Of a stretch of DNA of 64,000 nt, positions 34,449 to 44,914 are shown one piece after another (position 1 is the first letter of the stretch; each line of letters opens with the position of its first letter). The stretch comes from Aegilops tauschii subsp. strangulata (lineage: Eukaryota > Streptophyta > Magnoliopsida > Poales > Poaceae): assembly GCF_002575655.3 (NCBI RefSeq), contig NC_053037.3:324101294-324165293 (forward strand), written 5' to 3'. The translations under genes were made by a program, and so were the position numbers. The notes under the pieces are model-generated. The model ran no database searches, had not been told where the DNA came from, and worked only from the letters and a program-made list of their open reading frames with translations.

Positions 34449-35600
34449 AGAAATACCTTTCCTCCACGCCAATACTGGTTGCGCCTAAACCGCAAGAGTC
34501 GTTGCTGCTGTATCTGGCGGCAACGAACCAAGTGGTCAGCGCCGCACTAGTGGCACAGAGGGAGGTCGACGAAGAGGCAGTGGCGACGACAGGACTGGTG
34601 GAGGGCAAGCCAGAGATTCCCCCGGAAGGGCCTAGTGCCGGCAAGGCGAGGCCCCCGGCAAAGTCTGACACCACCAGGGCAGTGCCTGCGCAGTCGAGTG
34701 AAGTGGTGCAGAAGAAGAAGATGATGCAGCACCCGGTTTACTTTGTCAGCTCCCTCTTGTAGGGGGCTAGGTCGACGTACTCCGGTGTGCAGAAATTGCT
34801 CTTCGGCCTCCTTATGGCCTCCAGGAAGCTGCGTCATTACTTCCAAGCCCACGAGATCACTGTTGTCACCCGCCTCCCGTTGCGACGGATACTGCATAAC
34901 CCAGATGCGACCAGAAGGATTTTGGAATGAGCTCTGGAGTTTTCGAGCTTTGGGTTGAAGTTTGAAAGTACCTCGACAATCCAAAGCAGAGTCTTGGCAG
35001 AGTTCATTGCAGAATGGACTTCAACACCCGATGAAGAAATCCAGGAGACCGCTCTCCCCGGCAAGGAAGCAGACCGCAACTGGATCATGTACTTTGATGG
35101 GGCTTTCTCACTGCAAGGCGCTGGTGCCGGTGTGCTGCTTGTCATACCCACCGGAGAGCACCTCAAGTATGTGATCCAGATGCACTTTCCCAGGGAGATG
35201 TCCACAAACAACACTGCTGAATACGAGGGTCTGCTTGCCGGTCTCAGGATTGCGGCAGACCTCGGGGTGAAAAAGCTCATCATCAGGGGTGATTCACAGC
35301 TTGACGTCAGACAAGTTAACAAGGATTATCAGAGTCCGTTGATGGAGGCCTACGTAGATGAGGTTTGGAAACTGGAGGAGCGCTTCGACGGTATACAAGC
35401 GGAACACGTTCCCCGAGCGGAGAACGACATTGCTGACTACCTGTCAAAGCGCGCTGCATTCAAGCTACCTGTGGAACCAGGTACCTTTTTGCTTCGGTTA
35501 ACTCAACCATCCGTCGAGCCATCAACAGAGCAGAACAAGCGGAGGAAGTCAGGCCCCGGCAAGTACTTTCCTGCCGAACCCCCGGGGGCTGCTGGCAAGG
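34406..35600 (+). pseudogene. Element D RNase H and second, archaeal-type RNase H
   Basis: The first RNase H (ILVAPKPQESLLLYLAATNQ, then the SGVQKLLFGLLMASRKLRHY motif) is degraded by a TAG at 34760-34762 and a TGA at 34928-34930. The second RNase H (about 35080-35460) is open and has its acidic residues: D in MYFDGAFS, E in AEYEGLLAGL, D in RGDSQLDVRQV and D in ENDIADYLSKRA. Two RNase H domains in tandem are diagnostic for the Tat lineage. A variable Pro/Ala/Gly linker leads to integrase. Confidence 0.85.
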
Positions 35601-36968
35601 GTGTTGCCGCGGATCCTGATCCCGCCGAAGGACGGCTGACTCCGGCAGGGCACCCAGCCCTGGCCGTAGAGACGGCCGCTCCCACAGCGGAAGAGATGCC
35701 TTTGGTCCTTGCCGTCGAGCCCCAGGCTCCAGCATGGGCACAGCATACCATCCGCTTCCTCCAGACAGGGGAACTTCCCGAGGATCAAGAAGAAGCAGAA
35801 AGAGTAGCCCGTTGGTCTGCCCTGTACCAGTTCGTCGATAACGTCCTGTACAGAAGAAGGCCGAATGGGGTGAAACTGAAGTGCAACCCCCGGGAGGAAG
35901 GACTGGAGCTGTTGGCAGAGATACATGGAGGCATATGTGGCTCCCACATAGGGTCAAGGGCCCTTGCCAGCAGGGCATTTCAGCAAGGCTTCTTCTGGCC
36001 CACCGCCCTCCAGGATGCAACGACACTAGTAACCAAGTGTGAAGCGTGCCAGTTCCATTCAAAGAAGCTTCATCAACCAGCCCAAGCCCTTCAAACAATC
36101 CCTCTCTCCTGGCCATTTTCGGTCTGGGGGCTCAACATACTGGGCCCCTTCCCCCGCGCTGTTGGGGGCTTTGAGTACTTGTATGTCACAATCGACAAGT
36201 TCACAAAGTGGCGGGAGGTGGAACCGGTGAGGAAGGTGACAGCACAGTCAACCGTCAAGTTCTTCAAGGGACTAGTCTGCCGTTTTGGTGTGCCAAACAG
36301 AGTCATCACCGATAACGGCACGCAGTTCATAAGCCACACCTTCATGCAGTACATTCAAGACCTCGACAGCAAGGTCTGTTTTGCTTCCGTGGCACACCCT
36401 CGGAGCAACGGCCAAGCGGAGAGGGCGAATGCTGAAGTGTTGCGAGGCCTGAGAACGAAGACTTTTGACAGGCTGCACAAGAGCGGAAGGCGGTGGATTG
36501 ATGAGTTGCGGCGGTTCTTTGGTCAATCAGGACGACGCCAAATCGAGCCACCAGCCAAACACCCTTTGCCCTAGTATATGGGGCAGAGGCAATTCTCCCA
36601 CGGAACTCATATACGGGTCACCTCGAGTGCTCGCTTATGATGAGCTTGAGCAAGAGCCGCTGCAGCAAGATGATGCAACGCTCCTTGAGGAAGATAGTCT
36701 TCGGGCGGCTGTGAGAGCGGCACGCTACCAGCAGGCCTTGCGCCGCTACCATAGCCACAAGGTCCATGCCTGAAGCTTTGAGGAAGGCAACCTTGTTCTT
36801 CGGCGCGTTCAGTCGGCCAAGAATTCCAACAAGTTGACGCCAAAGTGGGAAGGCCCTTATCGGGTAATACGAGTCACCAGGCCTGGCGCAGTCCGCCTGG
36901 AGACCGAAGACACTGTCCCAGCGAGCAACTCCTGGAACATCGAGCATCTTCGCAAGTTTTACCCATAA
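35601..36968 (+). pseudogene. Element D integrase
   Basis: The HHCC zinc region is present (EIHGGICGSHIGSRALA; CEACQFHSKK). The core has WGLNILGPF, where the first catalytic Asp is replaced by Asn, then D in ITDNGTQF and E in GQAERANAEVL. Frameshifts occur around 36508 and 36590, and a TGA is at 36771-36773. The C-terminal part (FEEGNLVLRRVQSAKNSNKL) ends at TAA 36966-36968 after LRKFYP. Non-functional on at least two counts. Confidence 0.85.
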
Positions 36969-38221
36969 GGCGCGGCTTGCCGGGCCTCCCGGCAAGCCAC
37001 CTTTTGTGCAAGCTTTGCCGGCAAGGCATGTAACCCTCTATACAAAGCCAGGCGCAGACCCTGAGCACAAATAAATGAAGCGCTGGCGCCCTAAGTTATA
37101 GCATGCATGCTAGGTCGAGTCTCTTCCTTGGTTAGGGTTGATAGTGCTTAGCGGCGACTAACCCGTAGCCTAGAGATCGAGTGCGCGTCTCTCTGTTCTT
37201 TTCTGTCCTCTTTTAGTTCGCATGGCACATGAGTACTTCTGCTGAACTACTTGGAAGAAAGGGAACGGACCAGCGTCCCGACCCCGGCAGACCAAAGTTG
37301 CCGGGGGCTGCAAGTACAAGGATCCAACCACGGCAAGACGAAGTTGCCGGGGGCTGTAGATCCAGATAAGTCTTTCATCCTCTGTCATGCATTTCGGTAT
37401 GAAACTGGGACATGTGAAACCTCGTTTTATCTCCATGCTACCGTGCTCCCCTTTTTCCTATACGTAAGGATTATCTCCTGGGTCCGGATTTGGTTGTAGT
37501 CGCGACAGCAAGGAGATAGAGCGAGGAGCCTAAGCCCGCTTCATCCCTACCTCCGCCAGGGGCGTGAGAATGGTCGAGCGAAGTAGGGGGACGGCAAGGC
37601 CTGTTGCCGGGCGAAAAACGTTTATCTTAAATAGTAACAAGGATTCGCTCCTTGTCGCGGGCTTCACCCACGAACGAAAACCCCGGCAAACACCCCTTTT
37701 TCATTAAAAACATCCCATATAGGTACAGTTCATACGGAATGAAAAACATGAGCAAGGAGATTGCAAGTTCTAAATTTAACAAAGGCCCGAAGGCTTACAG
37801 ACTAAAAAAGAGATGAGATGCCCGTAATCCCTTTCTTGTCCCTCTCCTCAGGAGGCAGGTCCAGAAGGCAAAAGGGCAAAAGGGGCACCTAGGCGAGCTA
37901 CGAGCAGCAGAAAGCACCAAGAGAACACCTCGGTAGCTGCCCAAGGGTGGGCCGGTGATGACGGTGCCGGGAAAGGAGCTGGAAGACGAGGCGGCAGGTC
38001 GCCAAGCACGCGACGAAGGCGTCGGTGTCCGTGTACTCCGAGTTGACAGCCTTGCCGCCCGCCCTCTTCCTCTTCCGCAGCCTCCCGATGCCAGCCGCCC
38101 AAAGAGACGGCCCCGAGAAGTTCAAGGAGCTGGCCCCTCCCCCGGCAAAACTCCGCCGGAGGAGCGGCCAGGTGCAGATGCTGCTGCTGCCGCACCGGCC
38201 CGAGCGCGGGGCATCCGACGC
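36969..38221. other. Spacer of D between integrase and the antisense ORF
   Basis: Several CCGGCAAG/CTTGCCGG words at 36975-37030, 37275-37350 and 37590-37610. Minus-strand sequence at 37850-38195 keeps high G+C and short frames and could be the 3' part of the antisense transcript. No recognisable product. Confidence 0.5.
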
Positions 38222-38878
38222 CTAGTCAGACTCGACCCCGTCATCTGCCCCGCTGTCCTCCTCGTCACTTTCGCTCGAGGAAGAGCTTCCATCGTTGGAG
38301 TCTCCGCCGGAGGAGCTCTCCACGCAGCACTTCAGGCGAGTTCCAAGATCTCCGAAGACCTTGACAGAGAGCAGGCCGTCCTCCGTTAATTTGAAGTAGA
38401 GGACGAGCCCCGCCGTCAGGCTGTGGATGCGAGCGAACGTCTTCCATCCACGGCGGAGGTACATGACCCGAGGAGCCGGGAAGTCAACGTGGACCTGCGT
38501 GCCCCCATTCCCGTAGCCCCTCGTGTGCAACCTGAGGGTCTGGGGCGGGTCACGCTCCATCTCCCGAGCAAACGGGACGGGAAGACGAAGACGGCGACGC
38601 GGAGGCCGGCGCAGCCTGATGAAGAACTCGCAGGGCTGGCCTCCAACGTGGCCCTCCGTCGGAAAAGGCATCATTGGTGGGCGCGAGGCCGGCGCGCCGC
38701 CCCGTCCTCCTCTTCCTCGAGCACCACAACCTCTGCCACGGCCTCACCCATGGCCTCGCCCCCTCGCCCTTCCCCTCGCGGCCAGCTCCACCACCGCGGG
38801 CTCAGGAGGAGGGGGGACGCGCTGTCGGGCGGCGACCCTCGCCGCCACCATCGAGGGACCGGGGTTCCCCTTCTCCAT
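38222..38878 (-). pseudogene. Antisense B3-domain-like ORF of element D, one in-frame stop
   Basis: On the minus strand, ATG at 38878 to stop at 38222-38224: 218 codons broken only by a TGA at 38744-38746 (codon 45). Residues about 30-66 are an Arg/Gly-rich stretch like an RGG box. Residues about 84-175 resemble a plant B3 DNA-binding fold: LPVPFAREM, LRLHTRGYG, YLRRGWKTFARIHSL, LVLYFKL, VKVFG. Residues 176-218 are a Ser/Asp/Glu tail. A TATA-like TTTATAAG lies about 80 bases upstream (38964-38957). B3 domains normally bind DNA in plant transcription factors. Antisense extra ORFs occur in Tat elements; the B3 call is by eye. Confidence 0.55.
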
Positions 38879-38956
38879 GGCGGGTGAGAGGAAGAAGCAG
38901 AAGCAGGAGGAGATAGAGGATATAAGAGTGCGGGATGCCATCCCCCCTTCCCTCTC

Positions 38957-38964
38957 CTTATAAA
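38957..38964 (-). promoter_or_regulatory. TATA-like box for the antisense ORF of D
   Basis: TTTATAAG on the minus strand, 79 bases before the ATG at 38878. It suggests a promoter separate from the LTR. Confidence 0.45.
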
Positions 38965-39481
38965 GGGGCGGGGTCGAGGCGCGGCCACCCCGCTCGGCCA
39001 ATCCAGCCACCAGAGGCGCAGGGAATCAAAACCGACCCGCTGCCCCAACCAGCGACGGCCCAGTTTCCCGCCTCCACCGCTTGCCACCCCAAGCGCATGG
39101 AGGACGCGTGGCAAACGTGCAAAACCGAGGGGACGGGTGAAGCGACCTCTCCCCACCCCGTGATCATGGGGTGTGGACGCCTTGAAGACCGCGACCCGGC
39201 CCCACTCAGTAAATGGGCCGCGCCTTTACGCCTCTCCCTCTTCATGGGGAAGGCGTGAGCCGCTCCTGTATCACGATATGACGCATGCATGCGGGAATTG
39301 CCCCACGCATGATGCCCACGTCACGCACGCCCCCTCCCCACGTCGCGCGTTCAACGCGGGTCGTGGGGAAGCACAGCGGATGAGAGTTACTGCGGTAGAA
39401 TCCGCCCCGCCTGCCCACGCACCGTTCTGGGCCTCGCCCAACAATGTGTCGCGCTTATGTGTGGCCCAGGCCCGGGGATCC

Positions 39482-40630
39482 TGTCGGTGTACAAAAGTAG
39501 GGGCGCACCTTTGTACCCCTTTACTTGTGCACGGGCAGTCAGAGCCGCGCACCATGACCACACGTAGCAGGGCGAAGGAGGGAAGCCGAAGAGAAGCCGA
39601 AGCCCCAAACAAGACAACACCAAGGCCAAAAGCACAAAGAAGCAAAAAGGCGAAGCAGGTTCCCCCGGCAAGACCCTTGCCGGGGCGGCTCGTCGTCACC
39701 AACAGAGCGCCCCACCCTTGAGCCCATGGCTTCCAAACACCATCAACCACGTTGGGCCAGGGCTCAGGAGGCACCTCCATGGTGGCATGCAGATCTTTGT
39801 CAAGACCATGGATATTCAAGATCAGATGAGGATTAAAAGACAACGGTCCTCAACAAGATCCTTGCCGAGGAGAGCCACAAGACCCCCGGCAAGATCCTTG
39901 CCGGGGACGATAGCGCACCACGGCAAGACCCTTGCCGGGCCACACGGCAAGGCCCTCACCAAGGACGCCAGCAAGGCCACTGCCAGGCCCGCACCAGCCA
40001 AGTCTCCACCGCCGTTCGCATGCAGCTGCGAGCCCAACCAGCTGGGCGGGCACCTGCGTGGCAACATGCAGCTTCCAGGCCAACTCAGCAAGCGCCTGCG
40101 TGGCGGCATGTAGATCTTCATGAAGACCCTACCACCGCGCCACCTCAGCTGCCTGCCTGCCTACGTGGCGCCGCATGCATCGCTGGCCAGGGCGCGTGTC
40201 GAGGCGAGGAGGAGCGGCGACGGACGGGACGGGCCTCGTTCCCGCCCCCAATAAAGCAAGGGGACACCTAAGCGATGCATTAAATGCATCTTGTCCTGTA
40301 ATACGAGCGATAAGATCGCGGCACTGTAGGCCTTTCCACCTCCTGTGTGCCACTGTGGCAGCCCCTTTCGACTATAAAAGGAGGCCCATGGCATACTGAA
40401 GGGGGATTCGGCTCTTTGAAACCATGCATCCACCATAGCTAGTTCGAGAGCTTAAGAACTCTCTGAAATACAACCACCAAAGCAGGACTAGGGTATTACG
40501 CATTCTCGCAGCCCGAACCTGGGTAAATGATCCTTGTGCTGACTGCTAATCCTGCTCCTCTCACAACCCTGCGCCCCGGCAACCGTAGTAGGGATTCTCG
40601 TGATCCCATAGGTGTCGTTTCCCACCGACA
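39482..40630 (+). repeat. 3' LTR of D (1149 bp)
   Basis: Pairs with 29313-30486. It has only one of the first two hairpins (39663-39685) and an extra short GAAGCCGAAGA-like insertion near 39590. The TATA-like box is at 40372-40381. Confidence 0.9.
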
Positions 40631-40942
40631 CTGGGCTCCTGGCGCGCCCTGGTGGGTTGTGCTCTCCTCAGAGCACCCCCTAGGCGCAACCAGGGTCCAT
40701 TATGTTCCTTCTGGTCCAAAAAAAATCTTCATAAAGTTTCGTTGCATTTGGACTCTGTTTGGTATTGATTTCCCGCGATGTAAAAAACTTGCAGAAAACA
40801 GCAACTGGCACTTGGCACTATCTCAATAGGTTAGTACCAAAAAATGATATAAAATGACTATAAGGTGATTATAAAACATCCAAGATTGGTAATATAACAG
40901 CATGGAACAATCAAAAATTATAGATACGTTGGAGACGTATCA
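40631..40942 (-). repeat. 5' LTR of C, outer part
   Basis: Resumes with CTGGGCTCCTGGCGCGCCC (second CTGGG copy 40631-40635), aligning with 24476-24775, and ends GACGTATCA followed by ACCAC. Confidence 0.9.
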
Positions 40943-40947
40943 ACCAC

Positions 40948-41575
40948 CATCACCGAGCCAAAACATCGGAAGTATGGAAGCCTCCGGACGACCGATGTCT
41001 CGGACGTCGGACCCCGACCAGACGACCGACAAAACCTGACCAGAGCAGAAACATCAGACTTCCGGCAAGTACTGGACGTCCGGACCCTCGCGAGCCTTCG
41101 GACGACCGATGACTATCGGACGTCCGACGCCTGTTGTTGACAGTGTGTTGGGCCGAGGCCCATGTACCCCTTCGTCCACTAAGACTATAAATAGACTTCC
41201 TCCTCCCTCTTTCTAGGGTTAGCAATGTGATAGCTCATTTGAGAGATAAAGCTTTGCTCATCCACTTGGTTACTTCTCCATTGGAGTTCACGACCTCAGA
41301 GAAGGCCCCCCAAGCGGATTCAAGACCCCTCATGGGAAGACCCCCTCTAGGCCTCCTCATGGAGATGAACTAGTTACCTCTTGTATTGTCCTTTGTTGGT
41401 TGGATCGTGTATCTCTTTGTGTTTCGAGGATCTAGCACATGTGTAATCGAATTTTGTTGGTTTGAATGTTTCCTCTTGTGTTTTCCCTCGTGATTCCCCT
41501 CGTGTTCTTCGCGTTCTTCGTAGGATCCCCTCCATTTCATGAAAGATCGGACATCTAGGGTTCTACCCTACATCA
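40948..41575 (+). repeat. 3' LTR of B, second part
   Basis: Resumes with CATCACCGAGCC after the second ACCAC copy. It has more CGGACGWCCG palindromes to about 41130, a TATA-like CTATAAATAG at 41185-41194, and ends in TACCCTACATCA. Joined length with the first part is about 875 bp. Confidence 0.7.
41185..41194 (+). promoter_or_regulatory. TATA-like box in the LTR of B
   Basis: CTATAAATAG, about 55 bases after the last palindrome of the array. Confidence 0.5.
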
Positions 41576-41868
41576 GAAAGGGTTGGCTAATCCACCCCTT
41601 CACACATTCATACGCGCGTAGCCGTTCTTGCCTTGAGGCAACCCTGCCAGGCAAAGCGGGTTGCACTCACCACCATTTTTCCACCATCAATCCACCAAAG
41701 CAGGACTAGGGTTTTACGCGTCACGGCGGCCCGAACCGGGGTAAAGATTGCCCGTGTGATCTCTGTCGTGCTGTTCGACGCCCCTCTGCTCTTTGTGCAA
41801 CGTGCCATCCCCCCGCCAAACCAGCAAGGGACTCTTGGTCTCATAGGTGGCCATGGTTTCCCACGACA
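41576..41868 (+). repeat. 5' LTR end of E
   Basis: Shares CCACCAAAGCAGGACTAGGG and the TTTCCCAC(C)GACA end with the LTR of D, followed by the primer site TGGCGCGCCAGGTAGGGG at 41873-41890. Its start is missing. Confidence 0.75.
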
Positions 41869-41969
41869 TCTTTGGCGCGCCAGGTAGGGGGATCACTTGC
41901 GCGAACCTGAAGGCGTGAGCAGCGCGTCATCTTCATCGCCATATTCATCATCTTGCGGCTCCATTGACT

Positions 41970-44107
41970 ATGGCGCCCAAGAAGAAACCCAGTGCTACAG
42001 CTCACCCGTCCACCTCGAAGGCTCCGCTGCCCGTGGCCGCGAACTCCGCGGGGGATGCGGAGGCCCACGAGGATGTGGGTGCTGCGGGGGACGCGGTCGA
42101 CGCAGGCGGCATCGTCACCACCTCCCCCGCAGCTGAAACAGGAGCGGGAGGCACCAGAGGAGAGCAGCATCAGTAACATCCCAGTGGCCATGCTCCGCGA
42201 GGTACGAGCGAAGGGGTTATCCCATCTGTACCTCTTCCCCTCACTGAAGGGCACAACCACAGTGGTGGCACCCAGACAGGGGCGAATCGCCACACTCCGA
42301 CCGCCCGTGCCATAGGCGCGGATGCAGGGCGCGCGCCACCCCCGGGACAGGTTGACCTAGCCACTGTGCCCAATGGAGTCGCTCGCCCTCAAGCGCCTTC
42401 ACCGCGTCACCGTGCCATCCAAGTGACTGGCTCGCAACAGCGAGGGCGCGACGTAGTCGCTACCGGCACCATTAGAAGCCATGCGACGGTATGATCAACA
42501 TCATCATCGTTGATCCCAAGCACCGCTATGGAGGCAATGGCGCGGGCCCAGCTGCGGTTGAGGATTCCGCCGGTGGCCAATCAGATGGATGAGTGGCGAG
42601 CCACCATTCAGAGTAGAGTCTGATTGGCTTCGCCGAGGCTGGGGGTTCACAGCGAGCTAGCCCGTCACGGCCTCCCCAGGCAACGACAACGGCTCGCGCT
42701 GCTGGCCGTGCGGAAGGGGCCACCCCCACGGTGCAGTCCCCACCGCGGCAACCAGCACGGGCACGGCAGAATCAAGAACCCGACAACGTCTCGATGGCCT
42801 CTTCCAACCTTCGAGCACGTCCAGACCAACGGCGAGCACCGGAGGACAGGTGGAGGGGAGATGCGCGCGTCGTCATCGACCGACGCCACGACGACCACCA
42901 TCGGACCAATGGGTGCGATGGTCCCGACGTCGACGAGCCGGCGCTCGAGGACGGTGTGTGCCTACCTTTCGAGGTTGGGTGCCCTGCCTTTACTCCTGAG
43001 CTGCGGCAAGTCCGTTGGCCATCCGCTCGTACGTTCAAGCCAGAGATACCCGAGAAATATGATGGAAGGCTGAACCCGGCAGAGTTCTTGAGCATCTACA
43101 CCATCGCTGTTCAAGCTGCCGGAGGAAGAGATGAGAAAGTGTTTGCCAACTACTTCCCTTTGGCACTCAAGTCCAATGTGAGGTCTTGGCTGATGCACCT
43201 GCCGGAGAACTCCATTTCGTCATGGGCTGACATGTGCCATGAGTTCATTAGCGCCTTCACGGGCGGCCATCAAGAACCAGGATGGCCCAACGACTTGCAG
43301 CTTCTCCAACAGAAAGAAGGAGAGACTCTCCGCAAGTATTTGTAGAGATTCAGCAGAGTCCACATGAATATCCCAAATATCCATCCAGCAGCTGTAATAG
43401 CTGCCTTCCAGCCCAATGTGCGTAACCGGAAGATACGTTCCAAGATGAATGTACGGTTACCCAAGACTGTGAAGGAGCTTTACACATTGGTGGACAAGTG
43501 CGCTCGGGTGGAGGAGGGAATGAAACTCCCTGGAGAGGAAGATTGCATCGACATCGACTCAAAGGATGACAACGAATCCACCAGTCAGAATAAGAAGAGC
43601 AAGAAGCGCAACAAGAGGCGCAAGGATAAGACAATGATGACCGTCGAAGGATTGTGCATGCTCAATACCGGCAAGAAGGCTAAGGCCGAAGCCCCCGGCA
43701 AGGAAGCTGCCGCATGCGCTAACTGCCGGGAGGCTGCGGCTGCCGAGAAAGCTGGGAAAGGCGATGGGCCATACTGCAAGATCCATCGGACCAAGGGCCA
43801 TGATCTCCAAGAGTGTCATCAGGTTGAGCAGCTCGTCAAGAGGCAGAGGGCTAAATATGAGAAGCATGACAAGGAAAAAGGTCAGAATGGTACTGGCGGT
43901 AAGGGCCAGGGCGGTGAAGCAAATCATCTCGGCAAGGCTTTTTGGTACCAAGGAAAACCCGCCAGGGGCCGAGAGAAGGAAGTTTGCAATGATGAGAGTG
44001 ATGGAGGGGATGAAGAGGAAACCAGTGAGCAGGAGTTCCAGAAAGCCACTGACGCCCTGTGCATTGAGGGGGGGTGCATCTTTGCACTCCTCTCACCGCC
44101 AACTTAA
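41970..44107 (+). pseudogene. Element E gag
   Basis: ATG at 41970 (MAPKKKPSATA). The frame is broken early near 42177. The main part lies in the frame 42731-44107, interrupted by a TAG at 43343-43345. It carries the same core as D (FLSIYTIAVQAAGGRDEKVF; SWLMHLPENSISSWADMCHE) and the same zinc cluster YCKIHRTKGHDLQEC. A run of seven G near 44070 coincides with a frameshift before the protease. Confidence 0.8.
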
Positions 44108-44914
44108 ACGGTGGGCGCGTGAGGTCAATGCCGTGGAGCCAGTGGCAGAGGCTCGGAAGCCGCTCAAATGGTCACGCACACCCATCATCTTTGACGAAGA
44201 GGACCATCCTGACCGCACCATCGCGGTAGGATATTTGCCATTGTTGGTCTCTCCAACAATTCGCAACCCCAAGGTCACAAAGATGTTGGTTGATGGCGGG
44301 GCTGGGTTGAATCTTATTTCCCCAAAGGTTATCAACAAGCCTCAGATAGAAGAGGAAGAACTAAAGGTCACGGGCACGTTTCAAGGAGTTTATCTCGGCA
44401 GGAGTCATCCTAAGGGAAAGATCACGTTGCCAGTGACAGTTGGGGGAGAATTGAACTATCCGAGTGAGAAGGTTGTGTTTCATGTGGTCGACCTCCCCTG
44501 CCGTACAACAGGATCCTTGGACGCCCAGCTTTGGCAAAGTTCATGGCGGCATCCCACTATGCCTACAACACCTTGAAGATGCCAGGGCTGGTGGGAGTCA
44601 TTTCCATCCCGTCAGATGAGAAAGACGCAATCATTTGCATGGATAAGATGCACCAGGACGCAGTTGCGGCAGAGGCTGCGACAGCGGCAATTCCCGCCAA
44701 GGAAAATAGAGGAAAGAAGAAGGATAGCAAGGACACCGGCAAGGAATCCAGGAAGCGCACATCTTCAGAGTGCAGTGCGCCTGTTGATGACTTGCCGAAG
44801 AGTTCCAATAGCAAGCGATCCAAGGTCGCTGCACCACATGTGAAGAAGGTCCCGGTAGGGCTGGCTGGCGTTGATGGTACCTTCACTACAAGCGCCACCC
44901 TTGATGACAAATAG
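44080..44914 (+). pseudogene. Element E protease region
   Basis: Retropepsin-like motif VDGGAGLNLIS near 44292, with flanking PLLVSPTIRNPKVTKMLVDG as in D. A frameshift near 44495 splits it. The C-terminal Lys/Ser-rich tail ends at a TAG at 44912-44914, the same place as in D. Confidence 0.8.

Larger units (their letters stand above)
29313..40630 (+). mobile_element. Tat-type gypsy element D, complete with both LTRs (11.3 kb)
   Basis: LTRs 29313-30486 and 39482-40630 start TGTCGGTGTACAAAAG and end TTTCCCACCGACA. CTGGG is duplicated at 29308-29312 and 40631-40635. Order: primer site, gag-protease, RT, RNase H, a second archaeal-type RNase H, integrase, spacer, and a minus-strand ORF at 38878-38222. 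The double RNase H and antisense extra ORF are hallmarks of the Tat lineage. Coding frames carry several stops and shifts, so it is now defective. Confidence 0.9.
23198..40942 (-). mobile_element. Athila/Sabrina-like non-autonomous gypsy element C, with D nested in its right LTR
   Basis: LTRs 23198-24775 and 28039-40942 (the latter split by D) begin TGATGCGRCTTGAAGC and end GACGTATCA on the plus strand. Target copies are ACCAC at 23193-23197 and 40943-40947. The element reads on the minus strand: the primer site lies inside the right LTR at 28013-28027 and a gag remnant at 27827-27264. No pol is present, so it depended on a relative. The LTRs differ by roughly 17 changes in the first 280 aligned bases, by eye, so it is not a recent insertion. 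Confidence 0.9.
19880..41575 (+). mobile_element. Gypsy element B, 5' truncated, split by nested element C
   Basis: The pol of B runs from about 20131 to 22924, followed by a 3' LTR (22951-23197 continued at 40948-41575). Everything upstream of RT, including gag and the 5' LTR, is absent. The left border is the CACTA-type end, which seems to have inserted in the spacer before RT. Element C sits inside the 3' LTR and is flanked by ACCAC on both sides. Confidence 0.8.

Noticed and set aside
34008..34472. Minus-strand frames opposite RT of D
   Set aside because: Mirror of the conserved RT coding sequence; the sense strand has YMDD and all RT motifs.
37848..38195. Minus-strand frame after the B3-like ORF as a second exon
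   Set aside because: No clear splice donor or acceptor joining the frames; left as possible 3' untranslated sequence.
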